This document shows, piece by piece, positions 1 through 6,108 of a stretch of 20,223 nt of DNA. Below the pieces are notes generated by a model that worked only from the letters and a program-made list of their open reading frames with translations, ran no database searches and was not told where the DNA came from. Position 1 is the stretch's first letter. Each line of letters begins with the position of its first letter. This DNA comes from Bacteroidota bacterium (GTDB taxonomy: Bacteria; Bacteroidota; Bacteroidia; Bacteroidales; VadinHA17): assembly GCA_012838685.1 (NCBI GenBank), contig DUOU01000107.1, forward strand, positions 1 to 20,223, read 5' to 3'. Position numbers and translations under genes: made by a program.

Positions 1-278
1 CCGTTGTTCCATGTCGACGCATCGGAAGCGCGAGTGTCCATACGTATGTTGTAGTGGGGCACCGAACTGGCCAGCAAACGGCCATCATGTGCCAGTATAT
101 CTCCCCTGCTGGCGGGAACTTCAGAGATCCGGAATATATACTTATCGCTCATCTCCTCCCACTTTTCCCTTTCAACAACCTGCATATAAACCACACTGCC
201 CAAAATGACGAACGCCACCAGTAACATCATAAAATATACGATGCCGCTACGTGTTACTATTTGGTTCCTCAAAGCCAT
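1..278 (-). CDS. ftsI: FtsI/PBP3-type peptidoglycan transpeptidase, N-terminal part (cut by left edge)
   Basis: This is the start of a class B penicillin-binding protein, the transpeptidase that cross-links septal peptidoglycan. Only 92 codons are inside the window; the rest lies beyond the left edge. The protein starts MALRNQIVTR, has one membrane-spanning segment at about residues 13-32 (YFMMLLVAFVILGSVVYMQ) and then the motif PASRGDILAHDGRLLASS at about residues 55-72, which is typical of the start of the periplasmic dimerisation domain. The ATG lies 3 bases after the stop of the ftsL-like gene, with AGG about 7 bases before it inside the end of that gene, so the two are translated as one operon. 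The position after mraZ-rsmH-ftsL is where ftsI sits in Bacteroidota. The transpeptidase motifs (SxxK, SxN, KTG) cannot be checked here. Confidence 0.9.
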   Translation of the reverse strand, partial: MALRNQIVTRSGIVYFMMLLVAFVILGSVVYMQVVEREKWEEMSDKYIFRISEVPASRGDILAHDGRLLASSVPHYNIRMDTRASDASTWNN

Positions 279-281
279 GTT

Positions 282-671
282 TTACCTGGAATTTTTAACA
301 ATTTTATATGGAGGCTCCTTAAGCTCCTCTAGTGTCAGTCCCCTCTCCTTAACCAGACGATAGACCTCCGATTGGCGACTGGCCTCCATCAGGTCTGCCG
401 AGATAAAGAGCGCCCTTGCCCTAAGGTCTGTTACCTCTTCCGTAAGGTTGTTTATCTCCCTGATCGTCTTCTCCGCCTGGAACCTGTTGCCTATATAAAT
501 AGCCCCTATCAACGTCAGAAAAAGCAGGAAGGCAAGGTTTGGCAGGATCAGTTTTTCGGTGATCATGCTCCCGCCAAAAAGTTCCTTTATAAAGCCCGGT
601 TTCTTTTTCGGTGCCTCTGTCTGGGAGGTTTTTATCCCTTTTTGTTCCATATTTTCTCTATCCCCGTTCAT
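282..671 (-). CDS. ftsL: FtsL-like cell division protein (Bacteroidota type)
   Basis: A 129-residue bitopic membrane protein. A charged cytoplasmic tail (residues 1-40) is followed by one transmembrane helix (about 41-60, LILPNLAFLLFLTLIGAIYI) and a periplasmic heptad-like region (about 62-105, with INNLTEEVTDLRARALFISA) that should form a coiled coil. FtsL partners with DivIC/FtsB and helps activate FtsW/FtsI at the septum; the sequence itself is poorly conserved. The call rests on size, topology and position between rsmH and ftsI. The start codon overlaps the rsmH stop in an ATGA arrangement, so translation is coupled. No cleavable signal peptide is seen. Confidence 0.85.
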   Translation of the reverse strand: MNGDRENMEQKGIKTSQTEAPKKKPGFIKELFGGSMITEKLILPNLAFLLFLTLIGAIYIGNRFQAEKTIREINNLTEEVTDLRARALFISADLMEASRQSEVYRLVKERGLTLEELKEPPYKIVKNSR

Positions 672-1567
672 ATCTTTTCAGCTACGCGAAGTCTCGCGCT
701 CCTGGCCCTGTTGTTTCTTTCTATCTCCTCATCCGATGGTACCGTTCCTTTCCTGTTTATCAGTTTGAAGGGAGTCAAGAGGTTTCCATAAAAATCCTTG
801 TTCTCCCTCCCCTCGAAATTTCCCGTTCGTATAAAGTTTTTCACCAGTCGGTCCTCCAGTGAATGATAGGTGATTATTGAGAGCCGTCCCCCCGGCAGAA
901 GCATCTCCAACGCCTGTGAAAGCATCTCCTTGAGCGCCTCTATTTCACCGTTGACCTCTATCCTCAACGCCTGGAACACTTTCGCGAAGAACTTATGCTC
1001 CCTCCCCCTCGGGGCGAATCCGCCCAAAACATTGAGCAGCTCACCCGTAGTGTTTATCGGATTTTCCTCTCTAGCCGCGATTATCCTGGCCGCTATCTGT
1101 CGCGCATTGGCCAGTTCCCCATAATAATAGAGAACATCCGCCAACTTGTCGGCTTCCATATTGTTTATAAGCATGGAAGCGTCCCGACCGCTGTTTCTGT
1201 TCATCCTCATGTCAAGCCTGCCATCTCCCCTGAAACTAAACCCTCTCTCCTCATCATCGAATTGGTGGAACGATACCCCAAGGTCGGCCAATAATCCGTT
1301 AATATGGTCTATACCGTTATACCTCAGATTATTTCTCAAAAACCTGAAGTTTTGGCCCAGAAATAGCAGCCGTTTATCGTCGGGAACGTTTATAACCGCA
1401 TCATCGTCCTGATCGAAAGCTACCACTCTCCCATTCGGACCCAGTCTTTTCAATATCTCTTTGGTATGGCCACCTCCTCCGAAAGTCGCGTCGACATAAA
1501 TCCCCGAGGCGTCAATATTCAACCCCTCAACCGATTCTTCGAGCAGAGCGGGAATGTGGTAAACCAT
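668..1567 (-). CDS. rsmH: 16S rRNA (cytosine1402-N4)-methyltransferase RsmH
   Basis: A 299-residue, full-length member of the RsmH (MraW) family, which uses S-adenosylmethionine to methylate N4 of C1402 in the 16S rRNA decoding centre. The N-terminus MVYHIPALLEESVEGL and the SAM-binding loop DATFGGGGHT (about residues 27-36) are diagnostic. Further family blocks are GLLADLGVSFHQFDDEERGF, then a central helical region, ITYHSLEDRLVKNF, and a C-terminal RARSARLRVAEKI. The start ATG overlaps the mraZ stop in the arrangement TAATG, and the stop overlaps the ftsL-like start (ATGA). The gene is therefore the second member of a tightly coupled division operon. Nothing looks broken. Confidence 0.97.
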   Translation of the reverse strand: MVYHIPALLEESVEGLNIDASGIYVDATFGGGGHTKEILKRLGPNGRVVAFDQDDDAVINVPDDKRLLFLGQNFRFLRNNLRYNGIDHINGLLADLGVSFHQFDDEERGFSFRGDGRLDMRMNRNSGRDASMLINNMEADKLADVLYYYGELANARQIAARIIAAREENPINTTGELLNVLGGFAPRGREHKFFAKVFQALRIEVNGEIEALKEMLSQALEMLLPGGRLSIITYHSLEDRLVKNFIRTGNFEGRENKDFYGNLLTPFKLINRKGTVPSDEEIERNNRARSARLRVAEKI

Positions 1568-2034
1568 TACTGTTCATCTTCTTTTACTATTCCACCCATC
1601 AACTTCTCCGCCAGGTTCGCGAACTCATCGGCCGGCATATCTATATTGTCATACACATCTGCCGCCCATAACTCAATCCTTCCATCCTGTCCGGCCAGAA
1701 CCACATCCCTCCCGGCACCGATCATGTCGAGAAAACGCTTGGGAATCAGCAATCTGTTGTTGCTGTCAAGAATAAGTTCAGCGGTACCCTTGAAGAAGTT
1801 TCTGAGGAAAGTGTTATGCTCCCTGTTATAAGGGTTCATGCGCTTGCGGATAGTCTCAAGTTGCCGGTTCCAATCCTCCAGAGAGTAGAGAACCAAACAG
1901 TTCTCGAAAATATCTTTTCTGGCCACAAAACGGTCGCACTGCTCCCTTGGCATCTGCTTCTTGAACGCCGCGGGAAGGATTATCCTTCCCTTAACATCCA
2001 CTTTACACCGATAATCACCTATAAACGTGGCCAT
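1567..2034 (-). CDS. mraZ: Transcriptional regulator MraZ
   Basis: A 155-residue MraZ, the first gene of the division and cell-wall cluster. MraZ is a ring-forming DNA-binding protein with two AbrB-like halves. The first carries DVKGRIILPAAFK (about residues 13-25) and the second DSNNRLLIPKRFL (about residues 90-102); the second half has NNR where many homologues have a GR pair. The reading frame stays open for 22 codons upstream of the chosen ATG. The start MATFIGDYRCKVDVKGR was preferred because it matches the usual MraZ N-terminus, and because the longer version would run through the operator decamers at 2075-2100. The stop overlaps the rsmH start. MraZ usually represses its own operon, and the operator-like repeats upstream fit that. 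Confidence 0.95.
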   Translation of the reverse strand: MATFIGDYRCKVDVKGRIILPAAFKKQMPREQCDRFVARKDIFENCLVLYSLEDWNRQLETIRKRMNPYNREHNTFLRNFFKGTAELILDSNNRLLIPKRFLDMIGAGRDVVLAGQDGRIELWAADVYDNIDMPADEFANLAEKLMGGIVKEDEQ

Positions 2035-2074
2035 AACTCTTACTAAATTCAAGATGCTAATATATGCAATAAAT

Positions 2075-2100
2075 CCCCACTTTGCCCCACTTTGCCCCAC
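2075..2100 (-). promoter_or_regulatory. Triple MraZ box (operator upstream of mraZ)
   Basis: Read on the minus strand, the pentamer TGGGG occurs three times (2099-2095, 2089-2085, 2079-2075), separated each time by CAAAG. This is exactly the arrangement known for MraZ operators, TGGGN repeats spaced by 5 bases. The last box ends 40 bases before the mraZ ATG, the right place for autoregulation. An AT-rich stretch between the boxes and the ATG contains TATATTAG, which could be a weak -7 element, but no clear -33 partner is seen. Confidence 0.85.
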
Positions 2101-2150
2101 TTTTTTATTTAATTGTTGATAACTTTCAATATTTGGCGGAGAAAAGGCAT

Positions 2151-2174
2151 AAAAAAACCCCTGGTCTTCAGGGG
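2151..2174 (-). terminator. Rho-independent terminator after the LuxR/hemerythrin operon
   Basis: On the minus strand CCCCTG and CAGGGG form a perfect 6-bp stem around the 5-base loop AAGAC, directly followed by seven T residues. It would stop transcripts arriving from the LuxR/hemerythrin genes before they enter the mraZ promoter region. It lies about 270 bases beyond the stop of the regulator gene, so that transcript would have a long 3' untranslated tail made largely of the 10-bp array. Confidence 0.8.
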
Positions 2175-2320
2175 ATTTGGGGCTTTCCCAATGGTTCGGG
2201 AGGAGTCTCCGGGGTTTTGGATTTTTTTAAGAGTTTTGCGGCTCTTAGCGGGATTTTGCAGACTTTTGAGGCTATTCGCAGGGTTTTGCGGGTTTTTAAA
2301 GGGTTTCGAGGGGGCTTCAA
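2171..2320. repeat. Degenerate 10-bp tandem array, consensus GGGTTTTGCG (plus strand)
   Basis: About fifteen consecutive 10-bp units can be lined up without gaps. Each tends to start with two or three G, carry T at positions 4-7 and end in GCG or similar. Good units are GGGGTTTTGG (2211), GAGTTTTGCG (2231), GGATTTTGCA (2251), GACTTTTGAG (2261) and GGGTTTTGCG (2281); weaker ones are GCTCTTAGCG (2241) and GCTATTCGCA (2271). The T tracts therefore recur about once per helical turn. The period is not a multiple of three, which argues against coding. It lies 137-286 bases upstream of the mraZ start codon. Confidence 0.7.
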
Positions 2321-2445
2321 GTGTATCTATTATGGAAAAAAGCTACGCAAGTTTTTCCGGATAGCATGTATCCAGACAAGAAAAAGTGCCGTACTTACGG
2401 AAGCCGAACAGAACGACAGTTTTGCCGTGAATTTCAGATTGTCGC
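2321..2445. other. Rest of the mraZ/LuxR-regulator intergenic region
   Basis: This stretch between the decamer array and the regulator stop holds no credible gene. The only structure I see is an inverted repeat, GGAAAAA (2334-2340) and TTTTTCC (2352-2358), around an 11-base loop. It could form a weak hairpin on either strand. Confidence 0.35.
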
Positions 2446-3030
2446 TTAGTCAAGCGCGATGATCCCCTTTGAAACAGCATAAATTGTGAGCCCCGATACA
2501 CTCCTGATTCCCGTCTTTTCCATGATATTTTTTCGGTGTGAGTTGACAGTATGTACGCTGATATTCAGCTTATCGCCTATCTCCTTGTTCGACATCCCTT
2601 CTGCCAGCAGTTTCAACACATCCTCTTCCCTTTCAGTCAGTTCCTCACCGGAACAATCTTTACCGGAGTTTCCCCTATTGACCCTTCTGATTTTCCTGAC
2701 TATTGTATCGATATCATCGGAAATTCCGAAAAAATCGTCAAGTTTTCTTAGTACCGAGTTTTCAAAATAGCAGTAAACAATGCCTATCCAGTGTATTTCG
2801 GGAAATTGTTTTTTGATCTTCGCGAATTCGTTTGTTCTGTTTTGCAGCAGCGATGGGTTCACTATAACCACCGATGTCTCCCTTGCGAACCTGAACACCT
2901 CCAACTCAAAAATATCGTTGAGGCGGTAAAAAAGCAGGTTATGGTCCTTTTTCGATATTGAGCTTGCCAACCCTTCAAACACTATCCCCGAGGGTTCGAT
3001 CACCACAATGTTTTCGCGGTTGTTATCCAT
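2446..3030 (-). CDS. LuxR-family transcriptional regulator with degenerate receiver-like domain
   Basis: A 194-residue DNA-binding protein. Residues 131-190 form a clear LuxR/FixJ helix-turn-helix: LTEREEDVLKLLAEGMSNKE, then NISVHTVNSHRKNIMEKTGI. Residues 6-115 have the length and alternating hydrophobic pattern of a receiver domain, but the acidic pocket is missing (VVIEPSGIVF at the first strand). The phospho-acceptor position reads VVIVNPSLL, with Asn58 where Asp is expected. Signalling by phosphorylation is therefore unlikely. An ATG five codons upstream is in frame, but its AGG-AGG codons form the Shine-Dalgarno AGGAGG (3037-3042), 6 bases before the ATG chosen here. The gene overlaps the hemerythrin gene by 8 bases and must be co-expressed with it. 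Its targets cannot be read from the sequence. Confidence 0.88.
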   Translation of the reverse strand: MDNNRENIVVIEPSGIVFEGLASSISKKDHNLLFYRLNDIFELEVFRFARETSVVIVNPSLLQNRTNEFAKIKKQFPEIHWIGIVYCYFENSVLRKLDDFFGISDDIDTIVRKIRRVNRGNSGKDCSGEELTEREEDVLKLLAEGMSNKEIGDKLNISVHTVNSHRKNIMEKTGIRSVSGLTIYAVSKGIIALD

Positions 3031-3733
3031 TGTTGACCTCCTCAATTTTTTCTATAAGGGGGATAAGCATGTTTTCCTCGATATCGGAGTGGATCATCAA
3101 CTCCGATTCCAGTTCAAAAAGGGTGGTTAGAAACTTACGTTTGATATTGAAATCCTGTTTCACCTTTATATGCTTCAGAAGAAGATTCTTCAGATCGGTC
3201 AGTTTTGTCTCTATGTCGGTGTGATGGCTCCTGTAATCCTTAACCGAGAAGGTAGAGTCACCGACACCTTTACCTCCCTCAAGAAGCATGTTAAAGTAAG
3301 GAAAAGCTACCTCATCCTCATACCTGAAATGTTCCCATACTTCCGATATATAATCATCGAAAAACCTGGCTATCAGTTGTATGTCTTTTGAAGTCTCTCC
3401 ACCCTTGATCCTGTGCAGGTAGAGCTCCAACTCCGGGTAAATGCTCTCTTTATACAGACGATGGCTGTTCTTTAGGAATATAAGTACTGAACTTATACTC
3501 CCTGTGTCAATTATATCCCTATCTGCCGGATAGAACCCGTTATAGAGGTTGCCTATCCCCAAAAATGCCTTGAGGTTTATCCCATATTCCTCGCATAATT
3601 CGCCTACCGTCTTGTTTCCAACGGGCAGATCGATATCAAAATGTTGCAAAAAAAGCAACAGCGAATGGTTCTCGTTGATCAAATCGACCATTTTAGTCTC
3701 CTGTGCGATATAGCTCCTCTGGCTTTTATACAT
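3023..3733 (-). CDS. Hemerythrin-domain protein, ScdA/YtfE-like
   Basis: A 236-residue protein resembling the iron-cluster repair (RIC) family, which uses a di-iron centre to respond to nitric oxide and oxidative damage. Residues 15-55 look like the ScdA_N segment (NENHSLLLFLQHFDIDLPVG, then TVGELCEEYGI), but the paired cysteines of YtfE/ScdA are replaced by LPVG. Residues 80-230 are a hemerythrin-like four-helix bundle. Candidate iron ligands are His91, His135 and Glu139 in HFRYEDEVAFP, His170/His171, and His215 and Glu219 in HSDIEENMLIP. It has no signal peptide, so it is cytoplasmic. It is the first gene of a two-gene operon with the LuxR-type regulator. A -7-like TATTTTTG (3768-3775) lies 35 bases upstream, inside the T tract of the preceding terminator. 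Confidence 0.85.
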   Translation of the reverse strand: MYKSQRSYIAQETKMVDLINENHSLLLFLQHFDIDLPVGNKTVGELCEEYGINLKAFLGIGNLYNGFYPADRDIIDTGSISSVLIFLKNSHRLYKESIYPELELYLHRIKGGETSKDIQLIARFFDDYISEVWEHFRYEDEVAFPYFNMLLEGGKGVGDSTFSVKDYRSHHTDIETKLTDLKNLLLKHIKVKQDFNIKRKFLTTLFELESELMIHSDIEENMLIPLIEKIEEVNNG

Positions 3734-3767
3734 TCTTTTTTTGAGGTTAGTAGTTAATTGCTATCTA

Positions 3768-3812
3768 CAAAAATAACCGGCATTGCCATTCAATTGAAAG
3801 AGCAATACCGGT
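3768..3812 (-). terminator. Terminator of the isomerase gene, possibly overlapping a downstream promoter
   Basis: Arms 3776-3786 and 3802-3812 pair as ACCGG-x-ATTGC with GCAAT-x-CCGGT, with one internal mismatch. The loop contains the palindrome TTCAATTGAA (3789-3798), which can extend the fold. On the minus strand the stem is followed by TTATTTTTG, so it works as an intrinsic terminator 12 bases after the isomerase stop. The same T tract spells TATTTTTG, a Bacteroidota -7-like box for the hemerythrin gene; no matching -33 element is evident. Confidence 0.7.
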
Positions 3813-3823
3813 ACAAAAATATT

Positions 3824-4870
3824 CTACATAACAAACGGTGCGTTTATAAGGTATTTAGCGCTCTCGGCCACCCCCTCGAACTGTCTCCTCCCTTTGCTGT
3901 CGCCTTCCAATTCGACAAAAAATTCGGTTATACCAATGCTGTATGCCTTGTTGAATATTTTCTCAAAGTTCATCATTCCTGAATCTCCTATTATCCACCT
4001 ATCCTTGATGTGCAACAGTTTATACCTGTCAGGGTATTTCTCAAGCCATTCACACGGATCCTGTTGGCCCATAACCGCCCAATAAACATCAAGCTGGAAC
4101 ATTACCAATGATGGATCGGTATTCTGGATCAACAGTTCTTCAATGGTCTCGCCAACACTGCTGCCCATACCGCTCATCATCGCCGCCAGTGATGCCTTCA
4201 AGGCTGCCTGCTCCTCGGGATCTCCTCCCCCTCCCATCATCGCCGCGTACTGATCCAACATCTCTCGCTGTGCCTTGTCGGCTGCCTCCTGCTCCTCCTT
4301 GGAGGCTATCCGTTTGAACTCACCACTATGGTTGTGATAACCCCATGAAATACCCGCATCTTTAGCAAATTTTCCTGCTCGGTTGAATACTTCTCCTACG
4401 TTTTTTGCGTCATCACGACTAGTTATATTGGGCATGCTCGGCTGAACCATATATTTAACTCCCAGAGTAACGTGATCCTCAACAGCTTTTTTCCAGAACT
4501 CATCAAACTGATCAAACTTGTCGGGTCTATAGAGCCATATAGAAGGACTGAGGTGCGAACTGGTTATCTTCAATCCGGCATCCTCAGCCATTTTTTTATA
4601 ATCAGCGCACTCCACATCGCCAATCTTTCCATTCCCGTAACCCGCCAATTCAAGGTCGGTATAACCCATCTCTTTTATTTTTGCCAACCCTCCCGGAACA
4701 TCGGCATTTAGTTCATCACCCAAAGAGTAGGTTTGCAATCCCAAAAAACTTTTACTTGTGGGTGTTGCCTCAGCACTTCCAGTGCCGCATGATGATAAAA
4801 ATGAGGCTCCCGCCATTCCGCTTGCCGCCAGAATCGCCGAGCTCTTGATAAAATCTCTTCTGTTTGCCAT
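3824..4870 (-). CDS. Tat-exported TIM-barrel sugar phosphate isomerase/epimerase-like lipoprotein
   Basis: A 348-residue protein of the xylose-isomerase-like TIM-barrel superfamily (AP endonuclease 2 fold). The N-terminus has a twin-arginine motif (NRRDFIKSS), a hydrophobic stretch and a lipobox-like FLSSC, so Cys28 is probably lipidated after export. Likely metal ligands are Glu74 in LELAGYG, His179/His181 in YHNHSGEF, Asp261 in FQLDVYW, His287 in LLHIKD and Glu320 in FFVELEGD. Such proteins are common in Bacteroidota next to sugar-degradation genes, but no such neighbours are seen here and the substrate is unknown. Residues about 190-240 are an unusual insertion rich in Ala, Met, Gly and Glu. 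The gene is monocistronic, with a terminator just downstream. It has no Shine-Dalgarno of its own and follows a short leader ORF by one base. Confidence 0.87.
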   Translation of the reverse strand: MANRRDFIKSSAILAASGMAGASFLSSCGTGSAEATPTSKSFLGLQTYSLGDELNADVPGGLAKIKEMGYTDLELAGYGNGKIGDVECADYKKMAEDAGLKITSSHLSPSIWLYRPDKFDQFDEFWKKAVEDHVTLGVKYMVQPSMPNITSRDDAKNVGEVFNRAGKFAKDAGISWGYHNHSGEFKRIASKEEQEAADKAQREMLDQYAAMMGGGGDPEEQAALKASLAAMMSGMGSSVGETIEELLIQNTDPSLVMFQLDVYWAVMGQQDPCEWLEKYPDRYKLLHIKDRWIIGDSGMMNFEKIFNKAYSIGITEFFVELEGDSKGRRQFEGVAESAKYLINAPFVM

Positions 4871-4871
4871 A

Positions 4872-4904
4872 TTATTCGGTTTTAATGATTGTTTTTGTCT
4901 TCAT
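4872..4904 (-). CDS. Ten-residue leader ORF upstream of the isomerase gene
   Basis: The leader reads MKTKTIIKTE and ends in TAA one base before the ATG of the isomerase gene. It has a good Shine-Dalgarno (AGGAG at 4911-4915, 6 bases before its ATG), whereas the isomerase ATG has none. A ribosome finishing the leader would be placed at the isomerase start, so translational coupling by re-initiation is likely. Whether the peptide itself matters is unknown. Confidence 0.45.
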   Translation of the reverse strand: MKTKTIIKTE

Positions 4905-4962
4905 GAAAATCTCCTGAAACCTGAAAGTTATCCAGTCATGATATCTTCAAATATTGAAACTT

Positions 4963-4994
4963 TAAATATAAATTTTCTAACTCAATCAACCAAA
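4963..4994 (-). promoter_or_regulatory. Candidate Bacteroidota promoter for the isomerase gene
   Basis: On the minus strand TTTG (4994-4991) is followed after 20 bases by TATATTTA (4970-4963). This fits the Bacteroidota -33 TTTG and -7 TAnnTTTG pattern with one mismatch in the -7 box. The start of transcription would fall near 4956, leaving about 85 bases of leader that contains the ten-codon ORF. Such AT-rich matches also arise by chance. Confidence 0.4.
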
Positions 4995-5191
4995 TTCCAA
5001 ATAATTTTATGTTTTGGGTAGATTCAGCTTTATCTTGGCTATACTGATATAAAGACAATGCTGTTCGCGCGATTTGATTTTTTGCATAATTGCTAAGTCT
5101 CTCTTCGTCTTGCCTATCGTTCTTTTAATCTACCGTGAATTATAATTACGACTAAATGGGGCGATGCTTAAACAAAGAAATATTATTTTTG
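4995..5191 (+). promoter_or_regulatory. Divergent intergenic region with -7 box for the acyltransferase operon
   Basis: This is the right part of the 339-base divergent region between the isomerase and acyltransferase genes. TATTTTTG (5184-5191) is a perfect TAnnTTTG -7 box 18 bases before the acyltransferase ATG, but no TTG is found at the expected -33 spacing. The rest holds only a weak inverted repeat (CTTTAT 5028-5033 with ATAAAG 5049-5054) and no credible gene. Confidence 0.35.
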
Positions 5192-5209
5192 CCTAATGTC
5201 TGATCTGTT

Positions 5210-6043
5210 ATGGGCAAATCGATAGAGACAACCGGACTGGAGAAAATAGATATCGAAGAGATTATTGCCGCTAAAAGTCCCGCTTTGGCGAAAAAAATCC
5301 CGAGGTTTCTTGTCAATTATCTTAAACGAATCATACACCAGGACGTGATAAACGAAGTGCTATCCAATTTCAAGCATCTTCGCGACGCTGAGTTCGCCGC
5401 GGCGACGCTCGATTTTTTGGGCGTGACCTACAAGGCGTTCGGCACGGAAAATCTCCCACATGAGGGCCGTTATATCTTTGTCTCCAACCACCCCCTGGGG
5501 GGGATGGACGGACTGGTTTTCATAACGGAGATGGCCAAACACTACGACAACATAAAGTTTCCGGTAAACGACCTGCTGACATTCCTGAAAAATCTTAACG
5601 GTATATTTCTGGGAATAAACAAACATGGGGCACAGGGACGAGCCGCCATCCTGAAACTGGAAGAGGCATACGCATCGGACTGCCAGATCCTCTACTTTCC
5701 GGCGGGACTTTGTTCCAGAAAAATAAAAGGAGAGATAAGGGATCTGACGTGGCAAAAGAGTTTCATAACAAAAGCTATACAGTACGAACGGGATGTGGTA
5801 CCCCTCCATTTTTCCGGAAAAAACTCGAACTTTTTTTATAACCTCTCCAACATCCGCATGCGGCTCGGCATAAAAACCAATTTTGAGATGCTATACCTAC
5901 CCGATGAGATGTTCCGCCAAAAGGGAAAAGAGATATCCCTAATATTCGGCAAACCAATATCTTGGAGGAGTTTTGACAACTCCAGAAGCCATGCCGAATG
6001 GGCAGAAGAAGTTAAAAAAATTTCTTATAGATTGCGACCCTAA
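5210..6043 (+). CDS. glsA: GlsA-like lyso-lipid O-acyltransferase (PlsC superfamily)
   Basis: A 277-residue acyltransferase of the PlsC/OlsA superfamily. The catalytic block is SNHPLGGMDGL (His94, Asp100). His and Asp are separated by five residues rather than the usual four, a form I associate with the OlsF N-terminal domain and the Bacteroidota branch. Other acceptor-pocket features are INKHGAQGRAAI and YFPAGLCSRK (about residues 160-173), where classical PlsC enzymes have FPEGTRS. The next gene is an OlsB/GlsB-like N-acyltransferase. By analogy with Bacteroides GlsB/GlsA, this enzyme would add the second, ester-linked fatty acid to an N-acyl amino-acid lipid such as lyso-glycine lipid. The alternative is a general lysophospholipid acyltransferase. 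No transmembrane helix is obvious, so it is probably peripheral on the inner membrane. Confidence 0.78.
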   Translation: MGKSIETTGLEKIDIEEIIAAKSPALAKKIPRFLVNYLKRIIHQDVINEVLSNFKHLRDAEFAAATLDFLGVTYKAFGTENLPHEGRYIFVSNHPLGGMDGLVFITEMAKHYDNIKFPVNDLLTFLKNLNGIFLGINKHGAQGRAAILKLEEAYASDCQILYFPAGLCSRKIKGEIRDLTWQKSFITKAIQYERDVVPLHFSGKNSNFFYNLSNIRMRLGIKTNFEMLYLPDEMFRQKGKEISLIFGKPISWRSFDNSRSHAEWAEEVKKISYRLRP

Positions 6044-6108
6044 GCAATAACCAGGAGATAAAATCCCTATATTGCGGGGAGTTTTCGTTCTTATTAAACC
6101 AAGCGTAT

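Noticed and set aside
2171..2320. Reading the 10-bp array as a CRISPR array
   Set aside because: CRISPR needs identical repeats of about 25-37 bases with unique spacers and cas genes nearby. Here the units are short, degenerate and contiguous.
2082..2462. A 126-codon plus-strand reading frame across the mraZ upstream region
   Set aside because: It runs through the operator boxes, the terminator and the 10-bp array. Its amino-acid pattern only reflects the repeat, and no family is recognised.
6044..6075. Hairpin GCAATA/TATTGC between the two acyltransferase genes
   Set aside because: A 6-bp AT-rich stem with a 20-base loop and no T tract is too weak to call a terminator or regulatory element.
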